In this document: positions 13,054-25,380 of the stretch, one piece after another
Layout: each line of letters opens with the position of its first letter
Numbering within the stretch: position 1 is the first letter of the stretch
Assembly: GCA_032718565.1 (NCBI GenBank)
Contig: JAVGVS010000286.1
Coordinates: 248,001-312,000 of the forward strand
DNA length: 64,000 nucleotides
Source: Distichodus sexfasciatus
Taxonomy: Eukaryota; Chordata; Actinopteri; Characiformes; Distichodontidae
Direction: 5' to 3'
Notes under the pieces: model-generated
The model's input: only the letters and a program-made list of their open reading frames with translations
Database searches by the model: none
What the model was told of the DNA's origin: nothing
Made by a program: the position numbers and the translations under genes

Positions 13054-14930
13054 ATTACACGTCCATTTATAGTGGGGTTTGGCCTGGCCATGGTGCCGTC
13101 TGCTGCAGTAGTTATGTGAGTATGAATCAGCTGCTTTTGGCCTGGCTCCTGGGCACAGTTAGCGGCACCTGTTTAGCAGAGCGCAGTCGGTCGGGCGCCT
13201 GGCGAGGACCAATGCTCGGGTGCCTAAACTCATCTACGCTTAGTCACAGGAGCACAGCTTGCTAAGTTTAGTCACAGCGCCTCGACGTTACAGCCTAGAG
13301 AGTTCAACTCCTCAGACGTCTAGCCGGGGTTGGACAAGTCCCGCGTCGTGTGTTTGCCACTTTGAACTGTCCTGTAGGCTCCTGATCAGCAGTAAAACAA
13401 TGATGAATGTCAAGTAGGGGTGTAATCACAGTAACGTGCTGGACAACAGTGCAGCATGTTACTGTGATTAAGTACATTTTGGCGGTATATTTGTGTAAGT
13501 TCAAGGTCTTGTGATTCTGACGGTAGGTGTGTGTGATTTAAAGGGGTTCTGAATTATTAAAACACTAATTAATAAACAATGCAAATGGCTGCATCGGTCT
13601 CAAAGAGTTATAATTGTAATATTCTCAGATATAAAATCATTAGTCCTTTTTGTCCGAGTCCATGACAAGACTGAGTACAAATATGAGTACAAATTCCGAT
13701 TCCATTTTCAAATCGTGCAAATAAATAAAAGTTGGACTAGAAAAATGACAGGGAAATATTTATTCAACAAATCACTTTTACTTAAGTACATTTTTAATGC
13801 CAGTTTTACTTGGAATTGAGTATTATTTCAGCAAATATATGTACTCGCGACCATAAGTGATCATCATAACCTGTGGTGGTGGCAGCCTAGAGCAGCAGTT
13901 CCCAATACTTTGAGACTTTTTCGGATTGGCTAGACGCTAATGCTCACCAGTCTGATAGAGGCCAGAAATAAGTGTCAGAACTCTGACTCAATTCATTTAT
14001 GGATTTACATTATGGAATTGTTATTCCAAAACCTTATGTTGATAAAAAAATATTTTACAGGCAATATTTTTGCTAACAGGGAGACTAAATTTATATCAAG
14101 CACCCAGAATTTTAATTGAAAAATAATTTTAAAAAATGAGAAATTCAAGCATTTGTTCTTTCTTTCATCATTTGGGCAGAGAAAGGTGTTATTGAACAGA
14201 CGCTGAATGTATACAAGGATTGTGAGACAGTTGTTTACCTCTGTATTTGTCTATAGTTTTCAATCCCCAACCATCTTTCACTTCTCCCTCGGAAATAAAC
14301 AGCGCAACCATTATCGTCAGCTGCATCATTGTCCAACATTTGCGTTTCTGTTGAACAAGACAACCATTGTGCCCTCTCGCAGCAGGTGGATTTGTTTTTC
14401 TCAGCACATGGTCACTGTCCAGTGCTGTCTAGTTCTAAGAGGAACAAATATCTTCCCGCTTAGGGAGCCTGAGTAGGAGTGACTTTGCATTCAGACAATT
14501 AAGAGGTAGTCTTCTAGTCCATTATAAATGTACATAAACTACAAAATCTTGCATTAGATCATCTCATGGTTCATTGACTGTCACAGAGCAAAATTATGGG
14601 CAGTCTCCCTGGAGTCTTAGGACTAATGGTGGTTTTAGGCTCTCCTGAAACTCGAAGCCCAAATCTTATAAATGCCAACACAGGATGTCAGTTGTTCTGA
14701 CCACATCACCGCGGTTTATTCAGTGTCATAGCCTCTTGTTTCTTTGACAAGCCCATCAGAAGTAGCAAATGTGTATTTAAAAAAACAGCCATACTTAATA
14801 ACGTGAGCAAAGACTAGCTAGTCGGTTTTGATTAAATCTCATCAGATTAATCTTGTTTTGGAGCATGAACATGTGAAAACAAATTTGAGCTTTTCTGTAG
14901 GCTCTTGCGTTCTCCTTAAAATGACTGGGT

Positions 14931-15055
14931 TGGTGGTAGCCTTAAGCAGCAGATCCCAATCCTTGTGGGTCCATTTTCTAACCACAACACACCTGATCCA
15001 ACTGATTAGCTTATAAACAATGTAAAGGAGGACCTGGTATGGTTGTGCAGGAGGT
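14931..15055 (+). repeat. Dispersed fish repeat fragment
   Basis: Contains CAGCAGATCCCAATCCTTGT, AACCACAACACACCTGATCC and AACTGATTAGCTTATAAACA. This is the profile of a short dispersed repeat common in fish (an 'ACACACCTGATCCAACT' class). A short relative of its left part (AGCAGCAGTTCCCAATACTT) is at about 13890-13910. I do not see clean termini. Confidence 0.45.
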
Positions 15056-17932
15056 ACCAAATACCAAGACCTTATTCATTTAAGCATGTAGGTCAGTTCC
15101 AGCTGGGGTGTGGCACGTCTGGTTGACATCTGAAATCGGCCACAAAAATGGGCCAGTGCCAGACTGATCAAGGCATTTGATTTTTTTCAAAGAGGATTTC
15201 TGCCTGATCTGAGATAAAAATAAGTTTTCTTATGACTTTTAAAAAGGTTTTAGACCATAGCTGGTTTGCATACTAGGTTCTGTGCCAGAGTGGAAAGTTG
15301 CAGTAGCGCCATCAGCCAGTTCTGGTCTTGTCCAAGCTTCTGGAGCTCCAAAACAAATATGGGCAAGAAGAAATTGGTGAAAATGATCTGGGTTGGAACC
15401 TGAGCCAGCCCTGTAATACCAAGTTGTTTCTAGTAGGCTGTCATTAGAAAACACTGGACAATAGTGTTTAATGCCATTAAAGCACGCTCTGATACATGAA
15501 ATCTATTTTAAAAATCCAAAAGCAGCTGTTTCAACAACCTTGAATGTTCCTCAATACAGGTCTGGCATTTGTATTTTTGTGGACCTCTCTTGAGTTCTGT
15601 TGTGTGGACCACTGTGAAACTTCAGGCTCTCTGCTGGGACTATCTTCCTGGCCTGGCTCCTCCTCTGTCTCGTGCTCCCCTCTCCTCCTTGCCTCCCCTT
15701 CTCCACCAGGGGAGCCTGAGCCATGTGGCCTCCTGGCCTACGATCAGAGAGACGTCTGCAACGTTTGATCTGCCTGCCGTGCTGCTCCACGCGACATCCG
15801 CAGCGCAGGAAGAGGATCTCTAATAAAGCTCCTTCATTTCCTTTTATTTTGTTCTTTTCTTCTTGCTTCCCTTTCTTCCCTCGGCCTGTTTAATCACTCC
15901 TGTATTTCCTCCCGTGCCTTCACTCTCTTTCTCTCACTCTCTCTCTCTCCAGACATGACCTTTCTTTCCCCTGTCCTTCTCATTTCAGGACGGGTCTCCC
16001 TCGACCTAGGCTCAGACGCCTTCTTGGGAGGCCAAAGCTTGAGCAGATCAATAGCGAACTTGATTGGGTGTAAACACTGTACTTGTCGCGGCTGCATTGA
16101 TAGGGCGCTGTAATCCTCCTCATTTAAGCCCTGGCTTGCGTGGCGTAGATCGCCATTGGACTTGCCAGGGACAGACCGGGGATATTGATTTGTGTTTCAT
16201 AAAGCATGAATAGACCGGGTTAGACAGGGCCGGGGACAGGGAAGGTGGGTGTTACCATTGATTGCACAGTGGCGCTTGATCTGAGTCTCTTTGTTCCTCC
16301 CTCGGTTTGTAACCGAATGCGCTAATCGCTCCAAGACCAGAGGATTGTCTGCTGCCTTATAGACCCGAATGATGACAGAGACTTTCTTTGGTTACAACTT
16401 GCCCCTGAATACTTCAGGATAGTTTGTTAGTATTAAAGACAAAGAACTGTGTTGTGAAAAGGGTACGGAGGTTCCTCTGCCCATGTGGTACACTACTGGA
16501 AAGTCAAGTCAGACACCTTTTAGTGTCATACAAAAATGTGTTAAATCAGCCTAACTAGCATCAAAACAGCAATAACTAGCATATGACATAAACAAAGTCT
16601 TAATTGGTTGATTGCGTATCTTACTATAAGACATCAAGAGAAACTAACTGGCTAGTGGAACTAGTGACAGAGATTTGTCTCTGCTTTAGATATCTTAGCA
16701 ACTTTTCAACCTCCTCTGTGTCCTTCGGCTACAGCTCCAGTTGAATAAATGGATGACATTTTGAACAAATGCCGGAGTGTTTAAGTCCCTTCAATCGCTC
16801 AAAGCAAAGCCTTACCAGCCAAGCTTACACAATTGTATATTTTATTCTGTTACTTTCGGTACAAGTGTGCGCTGATGGTGATAGGTGGGGACGTTCCAGA
16901 ACTCTGCGGTGGTTCAAAGTGCATGCACTTCCCATCATGCTCTTCTGCACCCCATTCTGTGAAACCGCAACAGGAAATGGCCATATTACGGTCGATACCG
17001 TGAAGGTGCAGGCCTCAGTCTGGGCCGCTTTTTGTGACCACAGAAACTCTTGGAGATCTCAGTAATGGATGAAAGGGGGGTGCCGGCAAATCCGAAGGGA
17101 TCTGTTCCCAAGTGGAACTCCTGCCTACTTCATTCGGTGTGGTTAACGAGGTTGGGACGCAAAGTGGGTCTGGTGGCATCACTCCCAGTCTTGAAGCGGG
17201 GCCTTGTTTGGGAGGCTTTTTTCATCCGATGCCTGCTAATTTATTCATCCGAAAGGCATTTTGCTCTATGTTGCTTTGTTAGCACAGTCCCCATTTTCCC
17301 CAATGTTCTTCTGGCTTATTTAGCAGCATCCTTGTCCGCACGCTATTCTGAGAGTAGGTGCGGATGAGTAAATAGGCTAACCAGGCCGAATGGTATGCGA
17401 GCTAAGGCCCGGGCCTCTTCGAGTCATTAATTGATTTTGTGGGTGACTAATGACTTTTTTATTGAGCAGTGTCCTAATGCTCCTGCAGGGGAAAAGGCCA
17501 AACTGACCACATCACGTGGGGTGGCCTAGATTTTAAGAGAAGCTGGTCTTACACAATAATGCAAACATTAGTTAGCCCCAATAAGAGCCGCTAACAAGTT
17601 GAGCGGCTTTTTGCTGGAATTTTGTGTTGATATCTCAGTAATCACATATTAGCACACAATTCAAGGTGAAAGCTAACACTGTATTAATGACATAAATTTT
17701 CCCTCAATTTTTCAGCAAAACAAAGCCTGAACACAGAGTTGCAAGGAAGACTATTTGGAAAAACTAATGATTTACTTTGCAAACACAACTCACTTTTAAA
17801 TTATATGTCCATTGCTGTTGCAAGTTCTCAACGATCATTGTCTGCTCTTGATGTACTTAACACTTAACCCACAAAGCCAAAAATAGGCCAGTCTCCTCTT
17901 ACTTATTGACAGTGTGATTTCTTGTCCTATTT

Positions 17933-18528
17933 GTGACCCTCCACAGCAAAACCAGTGGCTTGTCACAAATTTTCAAAATTGAGTTATTATGAAAAGGCAT
18001 AAATCAAGCTTCAAAACGATACCTATATCGAATGAATGGGACGACATATGACTGAGATATCAACATTCAAAGGAGTCGGGTTTCTCCTGTCACGCCAAGT
18101 GAGAAACGGAGAAATCTGCCTTTGAAGTTGACTATCGACGTAGCACTCACAGACGCTTGGTGCGGTCGCAGCTACGTTTGTATTTATGGTAGCCTACGCT
18201 GCATTCACAGCCACACGGATAGCCTACCTGCGTTAGGTTAACTGAACTCGGGAGACAAAGATGGATTCCATAGAAATATCTTCACGCTAGTCAAGAAACT
18301 TTTAACATTCTGCTGGAATTGAATTCCTCACCTCAAGAAAGTCACGTTTTTAGGATGGAAAGGGGAAGTTTTTCAGCTAAATTTATTCACAACAGTACAG
18401 TATAGACCTTCCACTGTTTCAAAACACTAAAAACAAAATATCCAAAGTTTTACCCCACGCAACATAAACATCGTTTTTCTCGGAAATCTCCGTTGCGTCA
18501 AGCGACTGGTTTTGCCGTGGAGGGTCAC
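17933..18528. mobile_element. Non-autonomous DNA element with 36-bp terminal inverted repeats, copy 1
   Basis: A 596-bp block starts GTGACCCTCCACAGCAAAAC and ends with its near-perfect reverse complement (GACTGGTTTTGCCGTGGAGG followed by GTCAC). It contains no usable open frame, so it is a MITE-like element. A second copy occupies 61647-62247. Compared with that copy, this one lacks about 45 bp near 18290 but keeps a segment at about 18429-18475 that copy 2 has lost. Target-site duplications are not clear, so I leave the superfamily open. Confidence 0.8.
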
Positions 18529-20655
18529 ATTTGAGGACCAAGCACTCATCCACTTCTTAAAAGAAGGGGAAGACCTTCATCAAGACTATTCTTCGTCCTA
18601 TTCCTCAGTGGTGGAACCAACTTCTAAGTGCTAAGTGTCTTAGGTCCTCAATCATCATCTGAAGACCCACCTCGTCAAGGGTTCACCTAGAGAGCTAACT
18701 GCACCTCACACTTATAATTGTTACTTTATTTGATAATTACTTTGTTCTAAAAGTTTTATTATGTTTATGTCTATGGGATTTTTATTTTGAAAAGTTTTTC
18801 ACAAACAGTGATAGTACAACAATGATAAGTGGAAGGTGCAGGTAGTGCTCTCATTGCTCTTTGAAAAGTCTTCAGACAGTGTTTGAAGATACCTCTAATA
18901 GCAAGGTGTTGAGATCTCCTGAAAAGAGTATTTTGGACACTTTTCTAAAAGTTTTAATGTATGTATTCTTGTTAACTTTGTAGATACGAACTTTTAACCT
19001 CAGAGTATGGAAAGGTAACTAAATCAGATGGCAGTAACTTAATGGATCAACAGTTTGCAATGTAGGTCTAGCTTTTGGTGGACTTCGAATCTCCACAAAC
19101 ATACCTTGATGGTCTTGAGTTGGACTGCCAAGATGGTTTCACACCAAAGCCTAGAAGGGTTCCTGTTTTTGTTTTTTTTTTAATTCAAAGCCAATAAGTA
19201 AACAAATTTTGGCATTCCTTCTCAGCACCCAGCTTGATACTTTGACTTGCGTGAAATCATGTTGGTAGTGTACATACCTTTAGTTTATAGGAAAAAAGAG
19301 AAACTAACGAAAAGGTCCTTTGTCCGGTCACCTTTACGTTAACGTTTGTGTACCTCAGGATGTCCCTTTTGTCCTCATTTCAGTGGCAGCAGTTCGTTGG
19401 AGAACGCCGAGGGTCTGACAGGAGCATCTGTGCTTTGTTTTGTGGTTGAGGTTCTGAGTTCTGAGTCAGTGTCTGAGGAGGCCATCTGCCTCTCCTGACC
19501 ACAACTGATCCATCCTCAACCGCCGGCATTGCCGAGCCAAGAATCTGGCTGAAAACAAAGCTGCTGTGTTTGTTGCCATGGCATGGTCCGTAGTTGCTTA
19601 GTCACAGGCTTCCTGTGATGTGACAATGGCCAGCACTTGCAGTTTTGCTGTCACGTCAAACTGAAGAGTTACTCGTCTTGACAGATAGAGTTTCCGTGTG
19701 TGTAAAGGTTTAAATTGTGGAAGGAAACTGCTGGGTTTTGGCATATGACGTAAAAACAATGCCAGGCCATACAATGGCCAGATTAAATCTGATCAAATGT
19801 CAAACTGGTTGGAATTAGCTGAATTAAATGGTAGATCGTCAGCGGTATTGGTTGGTGCAAATCTCTGCAATTGAGATAAAATATTATCAAATATAATACA
19901 AATCCATTGAGTTGCTTAATCCATGTTCACATCAATGTGTGCCTTTAATGTTAATGCCTTAATCTCTTAAATAATCATATTACTCTTTACATATATATTT
20001 TTTTACATTGTTACAATTATCAGGGATTAAGATCAAACCCCTGAAACTTCAGAATAAATCAACTTTTGATGTATTTCCTATTCTGCGTCACTCGATTTAT
20101 ACTTAAATTCCAATTCTTGCATTATGTGCTAGAATATACAGTCCAAACTGTCAGAAGGTCAGTAATATTGTTGAATTTTCTTCTCACAAGCATTCCATGT
20201 AGACTTGCCCTTTCTCCATTTATTCATTTCACCTGACTGCAACAGGTAACTGCTGTCAGTAGAGACATAGAAGCTGTAAGATTGGTTAAGGAAAGGCACG
20301 AAGGATGTTCCGGTGCTCTTTTGTTCTCCTTGAACTGCTGCTTCTTGTTTCCTCTTGGATCTCCATCATCGATCCCTTGCTTATCCTCCCATCCCTGCTG
20401 CAGGGCTGTATCTAATGGCTGCATGAGGCATCTGCTTGGCATCCAGAAGTAAGAAAAGAGAAAAAAATGGTTCAAGTTGATTAAAAGAACCAAAGTGGCA
20501 TGGGAGACTGTATATAATAATGGGTAAAGACAGAAATTTGCAGTTTTATCAGATTAAAAGGAGGTTATTTTTGTGAGTTTAAGAGGTTTAAGTGAATTAA
20601 ACCTCAATCATATTGTATATTTTATATCCGTTGTGCATTTTGACTATTATGGTTG

Positions 20656-20742
20656 GTCCCCGCCTTGTGCCCATAAGTTCCCAGGATAGGCCCCAGCGAC
20701 CCCGGTTGGGATTAAACGGTTCGGATAGTGAATGAAATGAAT
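20656..20742 (-). repeat. Dispersed repeat (GGATAAGCGGT-type)
   Basis: The text CCCGCCTTGTGCCCATAAGT, TCCCAGGATAGGCCCCAGCG and ACCCCGGTTGGGATTAAACG followed by GAATGAAATGAAT matches a very common fish repeat that ends in (GAAT)n. Only a fragment is present. Orientation is a guess. Confidence 0.5.
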
Positions 20743-21039
20743 TATCAGGATCCTTTTTTAAAATATGGAACCAACGCATGCATATCATTACAGTGCTCTT
20801 ACGAGAAGTCTCCGCAGTATGAAATATTCCAGGAAGCTCTTATAGCAATTGCACAGGGAAAACTAAATTATCTTCATTTTTGTTTGCACTGCTTACTGAC
20901 CCATCAACTCATTAATGTCTTATCAAAGTCAGTCTGGTACGTGGCAAATAAATACAAAGTAGCGTCTTTGTTTTTAAGCGGACAAGGGATTTGTGTATAT
21001 GCTTTCAGGTATCACCGGCGCTTTCATGACTGTGTGGAC

Positions 21040-21066
21040 AGTGTGTGTGTGTGTGTGTGTGTGTGT
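21040..21066 (+). repeat. (GT)n microsatellite
   Basis: An uninterrupted run of about 13 GT units. It lies in unremarkable intronic sequence. Confidence 0.9.
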
Positions 21067-22458
21067 TCTTATGCTTCGCTGCGTCTGCTCATCAATTCAA
21101 CATTGCACTAAATGGTGCCCGAGGCAGTCTCTGGGTCTCGGTGCTTCCTGGGCCCCAACTCCCTCCCACGTAAAGCTCTGGCAGGCAGAAATCCAATGCG
21201 AACACACACTTTCTTTGCCAACACAGGTGCCAGTTTAAGATGGCATTTTCTGCCAGAGCGAGTGTTGGCACTAGTTGCAGTAAGTGTGCTGGAACAAGTC
21301 TTTGGGAATCTTTCTCTTTCTTCCGTTTGGTTTCGGACTGTCTCCACGCTCTCATCACTTGTGTCAGAAAATCAATCAGCAATTTTTACAGGAGGCGCTC
21401 ATCATAAGGCCCGTAGACGCAGCCGGACTGGGGGCTTTTGAATAATTCACCAGGAACACACTTTTCCCCGCTAGGTCTCCCTACCGGTCCAGTAGCAGGT
21501 TTGAACCACACTGAAGCTCTTCTGTCCAAACAATCACATGACAACTATGGTCAAGCGGAAAAAAGATTAAAATCCTGTTACCCACTCTCACTTAGTAAGA
21601 TTTTTAGGAAGGAAAACAATAACAAAAAATAATATTTCAGGTGAATGTAACTGAAAATTTGATGAGAAAACAGTTATATTTTCATGTAAATGACAGTATT
21701 TGTTTATTAGTTACTAAATATGTTTTTTTCCGCTATGTTGTTTATCTATCAAACATCAGTCATCCTTTAGTAGAAACAATTATCCATAGAAGATTGAAGT
21801 GCAGCAGGACCACGGTGGATCCTCATAACCCTGCTGGGAGCCGCACACACACATTCACACACACACACATAACGCACACCTAGGCCCAAGGGCCTTGACC
21901 ACTATATTAAGAACTTTTGGCCTTGTACTGTAACAAACTGTGGCCTAAGAATGTCATTGCTATTTTCTTTTTTTTTTTACTTTCTCTTTTTTGGGATTGT
22001 TTTTGGTTTTTCATCACCATACGCATTGGACTTTTTCCTAGCTACAAAAAAATCTGTGATTCTGTTCCAAGAAAATACAGTGACTAGCAAAGGAAGTATT
22101 TAAGAACGAAAATTAGCTTTTAAAGATGTATCATCTATTTAGATTTTTTTTTTCCAGTGATTTTTAATAACAAACCTGTTGGCTATAATGATTTTAGCCA
22201 TGCAAGTGATTTTTGCTCATTTTTAATTTGTAGGTGGACACAATGCTTAAAAATCTGAAAAACATATCGAAGTAAGTCATGGGCATTAAGGCATTAATCA
22301 GAGATAAGTGATTTTTGTCAATATTGTTTTTAAAAAACTGAGAAAAATAGAATAGGACATATTTCTATTACAGCTAGTCTTTCATTTCGTTCTATATAGA
22401 AATTAGGAATGAAATGCTGAAATCAGAATGTAAAAAAATAACACATTTACTCGAAACA

Positions 22459-22627
22459 GGGGCAGTTGGTAGCGTAACGGTAAGGGCGTTCGCACCCGTG
22501 ATTGAAAGGTCGTCGGCTCAAATCTCACGACCGGTAAACGGATGGGTCAAATGCAGGGGTCACATTTCGTTGTGGTGCACTGTGTGCTGTGCTGTGGTGT
22601 GTTCACAATGAGAACTAATCACTCACA
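22459..22627 (+). mobile_element. tRNA-derived SINE with internal deletion
   Basis: The head GGGGCAGTTGGTAGCGTAAC and the tail (GTGCTGTGCTGTGGTGTGTT, CACAATGAGAACTAATCACT) are both present. The middle block with GAGCAAGGTACTGTCCCCAA is missing, so the copy is about 80 bp shorter than the one at 8633. Confidence 0.7.
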
Positions 22628-24097
22628 AAAGTGTAAAGAAAGTGAAATGAAAACAATGTGAATTTAATAAACAATTTGGATTTTTCATTGCTAATCCTCA
22701 TTGATGGACTTAAAAACACAAAAAACCAAAACAGTACAAAAGCAGTGAACAGGAGACAATAAAATAACACATTTGATGATTCTCTATGTTTAATTATAGG
22801 GTGCATTGTACATATTCAGTACCTTTAGAGTGTGTAATTTTTGCTCTGTCTGTATGACACTTGGACCAAGCTACAGTTCATACAGCAATGTTGTATCTCT
22901 TTATCTCTTTATGGTATAGAACAGGATGCAGTTAATCACTTCTACAGTATTTCTTATGCATGCACATGCTTGGTATTAAAGATTATACTCCCATCTTATT
23001 AGTAATCTTGTAGTAAATCTACGACTAAAGAAACTGGTGGATAAATAAATAAATATGGCCGAGTTGTCATCTGAGAGAATTGGGCCTTCGGGAGCAGTGC
23101 TGAGAACAGATTGAAATTCACAGTGGGACCATCACGCTGCCGGGTCGTTATCCTCTTAAGGGGCAGGACAGTAGCCTTGCCGTCCCTCTCACTGTCTGGA
23201 CGCTCCCATGGCTCCCGTTCACAGCGCTTTCATCTCAGAGCTGTGTTTTATATTTAGGACCACTGCTGCAGTCTTTAGATATGGCCCTTTCGTAATCACT
23301 TTGCATCATTTTAAACTGAAATGTGTCATCATCAGTGTGATTTTTTTTTCATTTTTAGTTCTAATAATTTTTTTTGGCAAGTGTTTTTTACAGTGAGTGA
23401 TCACATTATTATCAGATTTTTATTCCACACCTTTTTTCTAACCACTACTTCTTCTACAGTTTTTGTACTGGAAACGTTCCAAATCTAAAACGTGCAGCAG
23501 TGTTGGGTGATTCTATAAATGTTTTCGGTTCACTGCGAGTTCTGTCCATTTTTCATCCGTTTTTTCCCCATAAACTGACATAGACTAACTGTTCTTCACA
23601 AAACCACGAAATTCGACATGATTCGAGGGTCCATGGACCTCTTGTGTCTCTATCTGTAATTGTCATGACCCGTCTTTCTTCATCCTGCCGTTTATTTTTC
23701 TCACTGGAACGCTTTCATTTTCCTCCCATCAAGAATACATGGATTTGGAATTCGAAAGCTCCCCTCGACCTGTTTTCATATAAGGTTCTTATGCCACCTC
23801 AGACCATCTCACTTTACACACGTCTGAATCGGTTTCGACCCGCACTCGTCTTTTTCTTGCTTTTATCATGCCTTGTTCTTTACTACTCGGCCACTTTTCA
23901 CGTCACAGCTACAAACCTTGAGCAAGCACACTGCAGAAATGTATCTTGAGTTTATTTTGGTCTTTTATAGTGTGCCCTATTAAAGCGATCCAGTCAGACT
24001 GGAGGATCATGGGAAAAGTCATGGGGCAGCAATAATGTCACAACGTGTGTTGCTGTGAAAGAGACGATCTCATCAGTGGCAATGTCAACACAGCTGG

Positions 24098-24364
24098 CCG
24101 GAGTGTGTGTGTATGTGTGTGTGTGTGTGTGTGTGTGCTGTCTGGTTCCATTCTAAAATGAAGGAATAAATAAACAGTGACAGTGCATTCATATCTGCGC
24201 ACACACACACACACACACCCACACACTTATCGAGTTTGATATGACTGTATCAAGAGTGCAATACACTCTGTAGTGTTAGTGACCCAGTGTCACAGTCTCT
24301 CTCTGTCGTTCTCTCTCTCTCTCTCTCTCTCTGTCGGGGTGTGGGTGTGAGTGTGAGTGTGAGT
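24098..24364 (+). repeat. Cluster of (GT)n, (CA)n and (CT)n microsatellites
   Basis: A (GT)n run at 24102-24138, a (CA)n run at 24200-24218 and a (CT)n run at 24308-24332, followed by GTGAGTGTGAGTGTGAGTGT, lie within 270 bp. Opposed GT and CA runs 60 bp apart could pair as a hairpin in the transcript. Confidence 0.85.
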
Positions 24365-24879
24365 GTGTACACCAGTGTGAGGGAACAGGGCAGAGTGCTT
24401 TGCTCTGTCACTTCACTGAGCTGCTAACTGATATGTCAGAAAATCAATTAATTACTTTTAAGTAGCAGTTAACGGCATCCACACAATACAGCCGCATGAA
24501 TTATTGAAGAGGACCAAAGCTGAGTTATTCTCTCTCCCGCCCTCTCTCTCCTCTGCCCCCCATCTCTCACCCATCCTTCCCTGTCTATTATCTTAACTAA
24601 CAGACGCAAGGAGTGCAAGAAAATGAGGGAGAGAGGGAGAGACAGCCAGATATCATACTTTGAGTCTGTGTGATAGGTGTTAGACACGGAAAGATCTACA
24701 AGAAGGAACTTTAGATGGTTGAAGGGGAAAACTCAGGGAAGGTGAGAGAACCAGACTGTGGAGAGAACAAGACAAAGCGAGGGTCGCGAAATGCATGACT
24801 TCAGAACCAGTTCTGTTGCTGACACGCTTCTCTTCTATGATTTAAAAATACTATAACTAAAAACGTTCCATAAATCTGG

Positions 24880-25380
24880 GTGCCTCCCGGTTCTGGAGGG
24901 ATTGATTATCCGTGCCTCGGGAGACTAGGAGAGGGCATTATTGATCCAGTGAGCCCAGCACGATTGCCCCAGGACGGTTTGTCTCAGGGGGGCCCCCCGA
25001 GGGGACAGACTGCCTGTGGGCAACGTGGAAGAGGACGACATCTTTTCTAGGGGCTAAATCTGTGCTAGACGGTTTTGAACGCCACACTGAACTGACCTGC
25101 GGTAACGGTGGAGACGGAGACTTTCTGTCGACGTCCCACAATGCCGCCAAGCCTTCACCTGAGCTGGCAGCTCGCGCCCCCTAAACGCTGTCGCTGTGCC
25201 GACACTCAGTCAGCCAGAGAAGCCTCAACCCACTGAGGCTTCTGCCGTGGCCCGGGAGGTGGTCGGAAGGGGAATTCGAAAAACCGCTGCGGCGGCCCAA
25301 CGCCGAGGAAAACTCGACTCACGTTCCCACGTTGGCCACGGATCGGCTCAGAAGAGGGTAATATCATCTCCAGGGTGACT
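24880..25380 (+). promoter_or_regulatory. GC- and CpG-rich block inside intron 1
   Basis: GC content is visibly higher than in the AT-rich flanks, with CpG-bearing words (GGTGGTCGGAAGGGGAATTC, CCGCTGCGGCGGCCCAACGC) and a near-palindrome GGGGGGCCCCCC at about 24987-24998. A 60-codon frame here has no recognisable domain. A cis-regulatory block is one possibility. Nothing proves it. Confidence 0.25.

Noticed and set aside
12309..13119. Overlapping Ser/Leu-rich open frames of 98-221 codons, and the - strand Arg/Glu frame at 12804-13091
   Set aside because: Translations of a CT-rich low-complexity tract in several frames at once.
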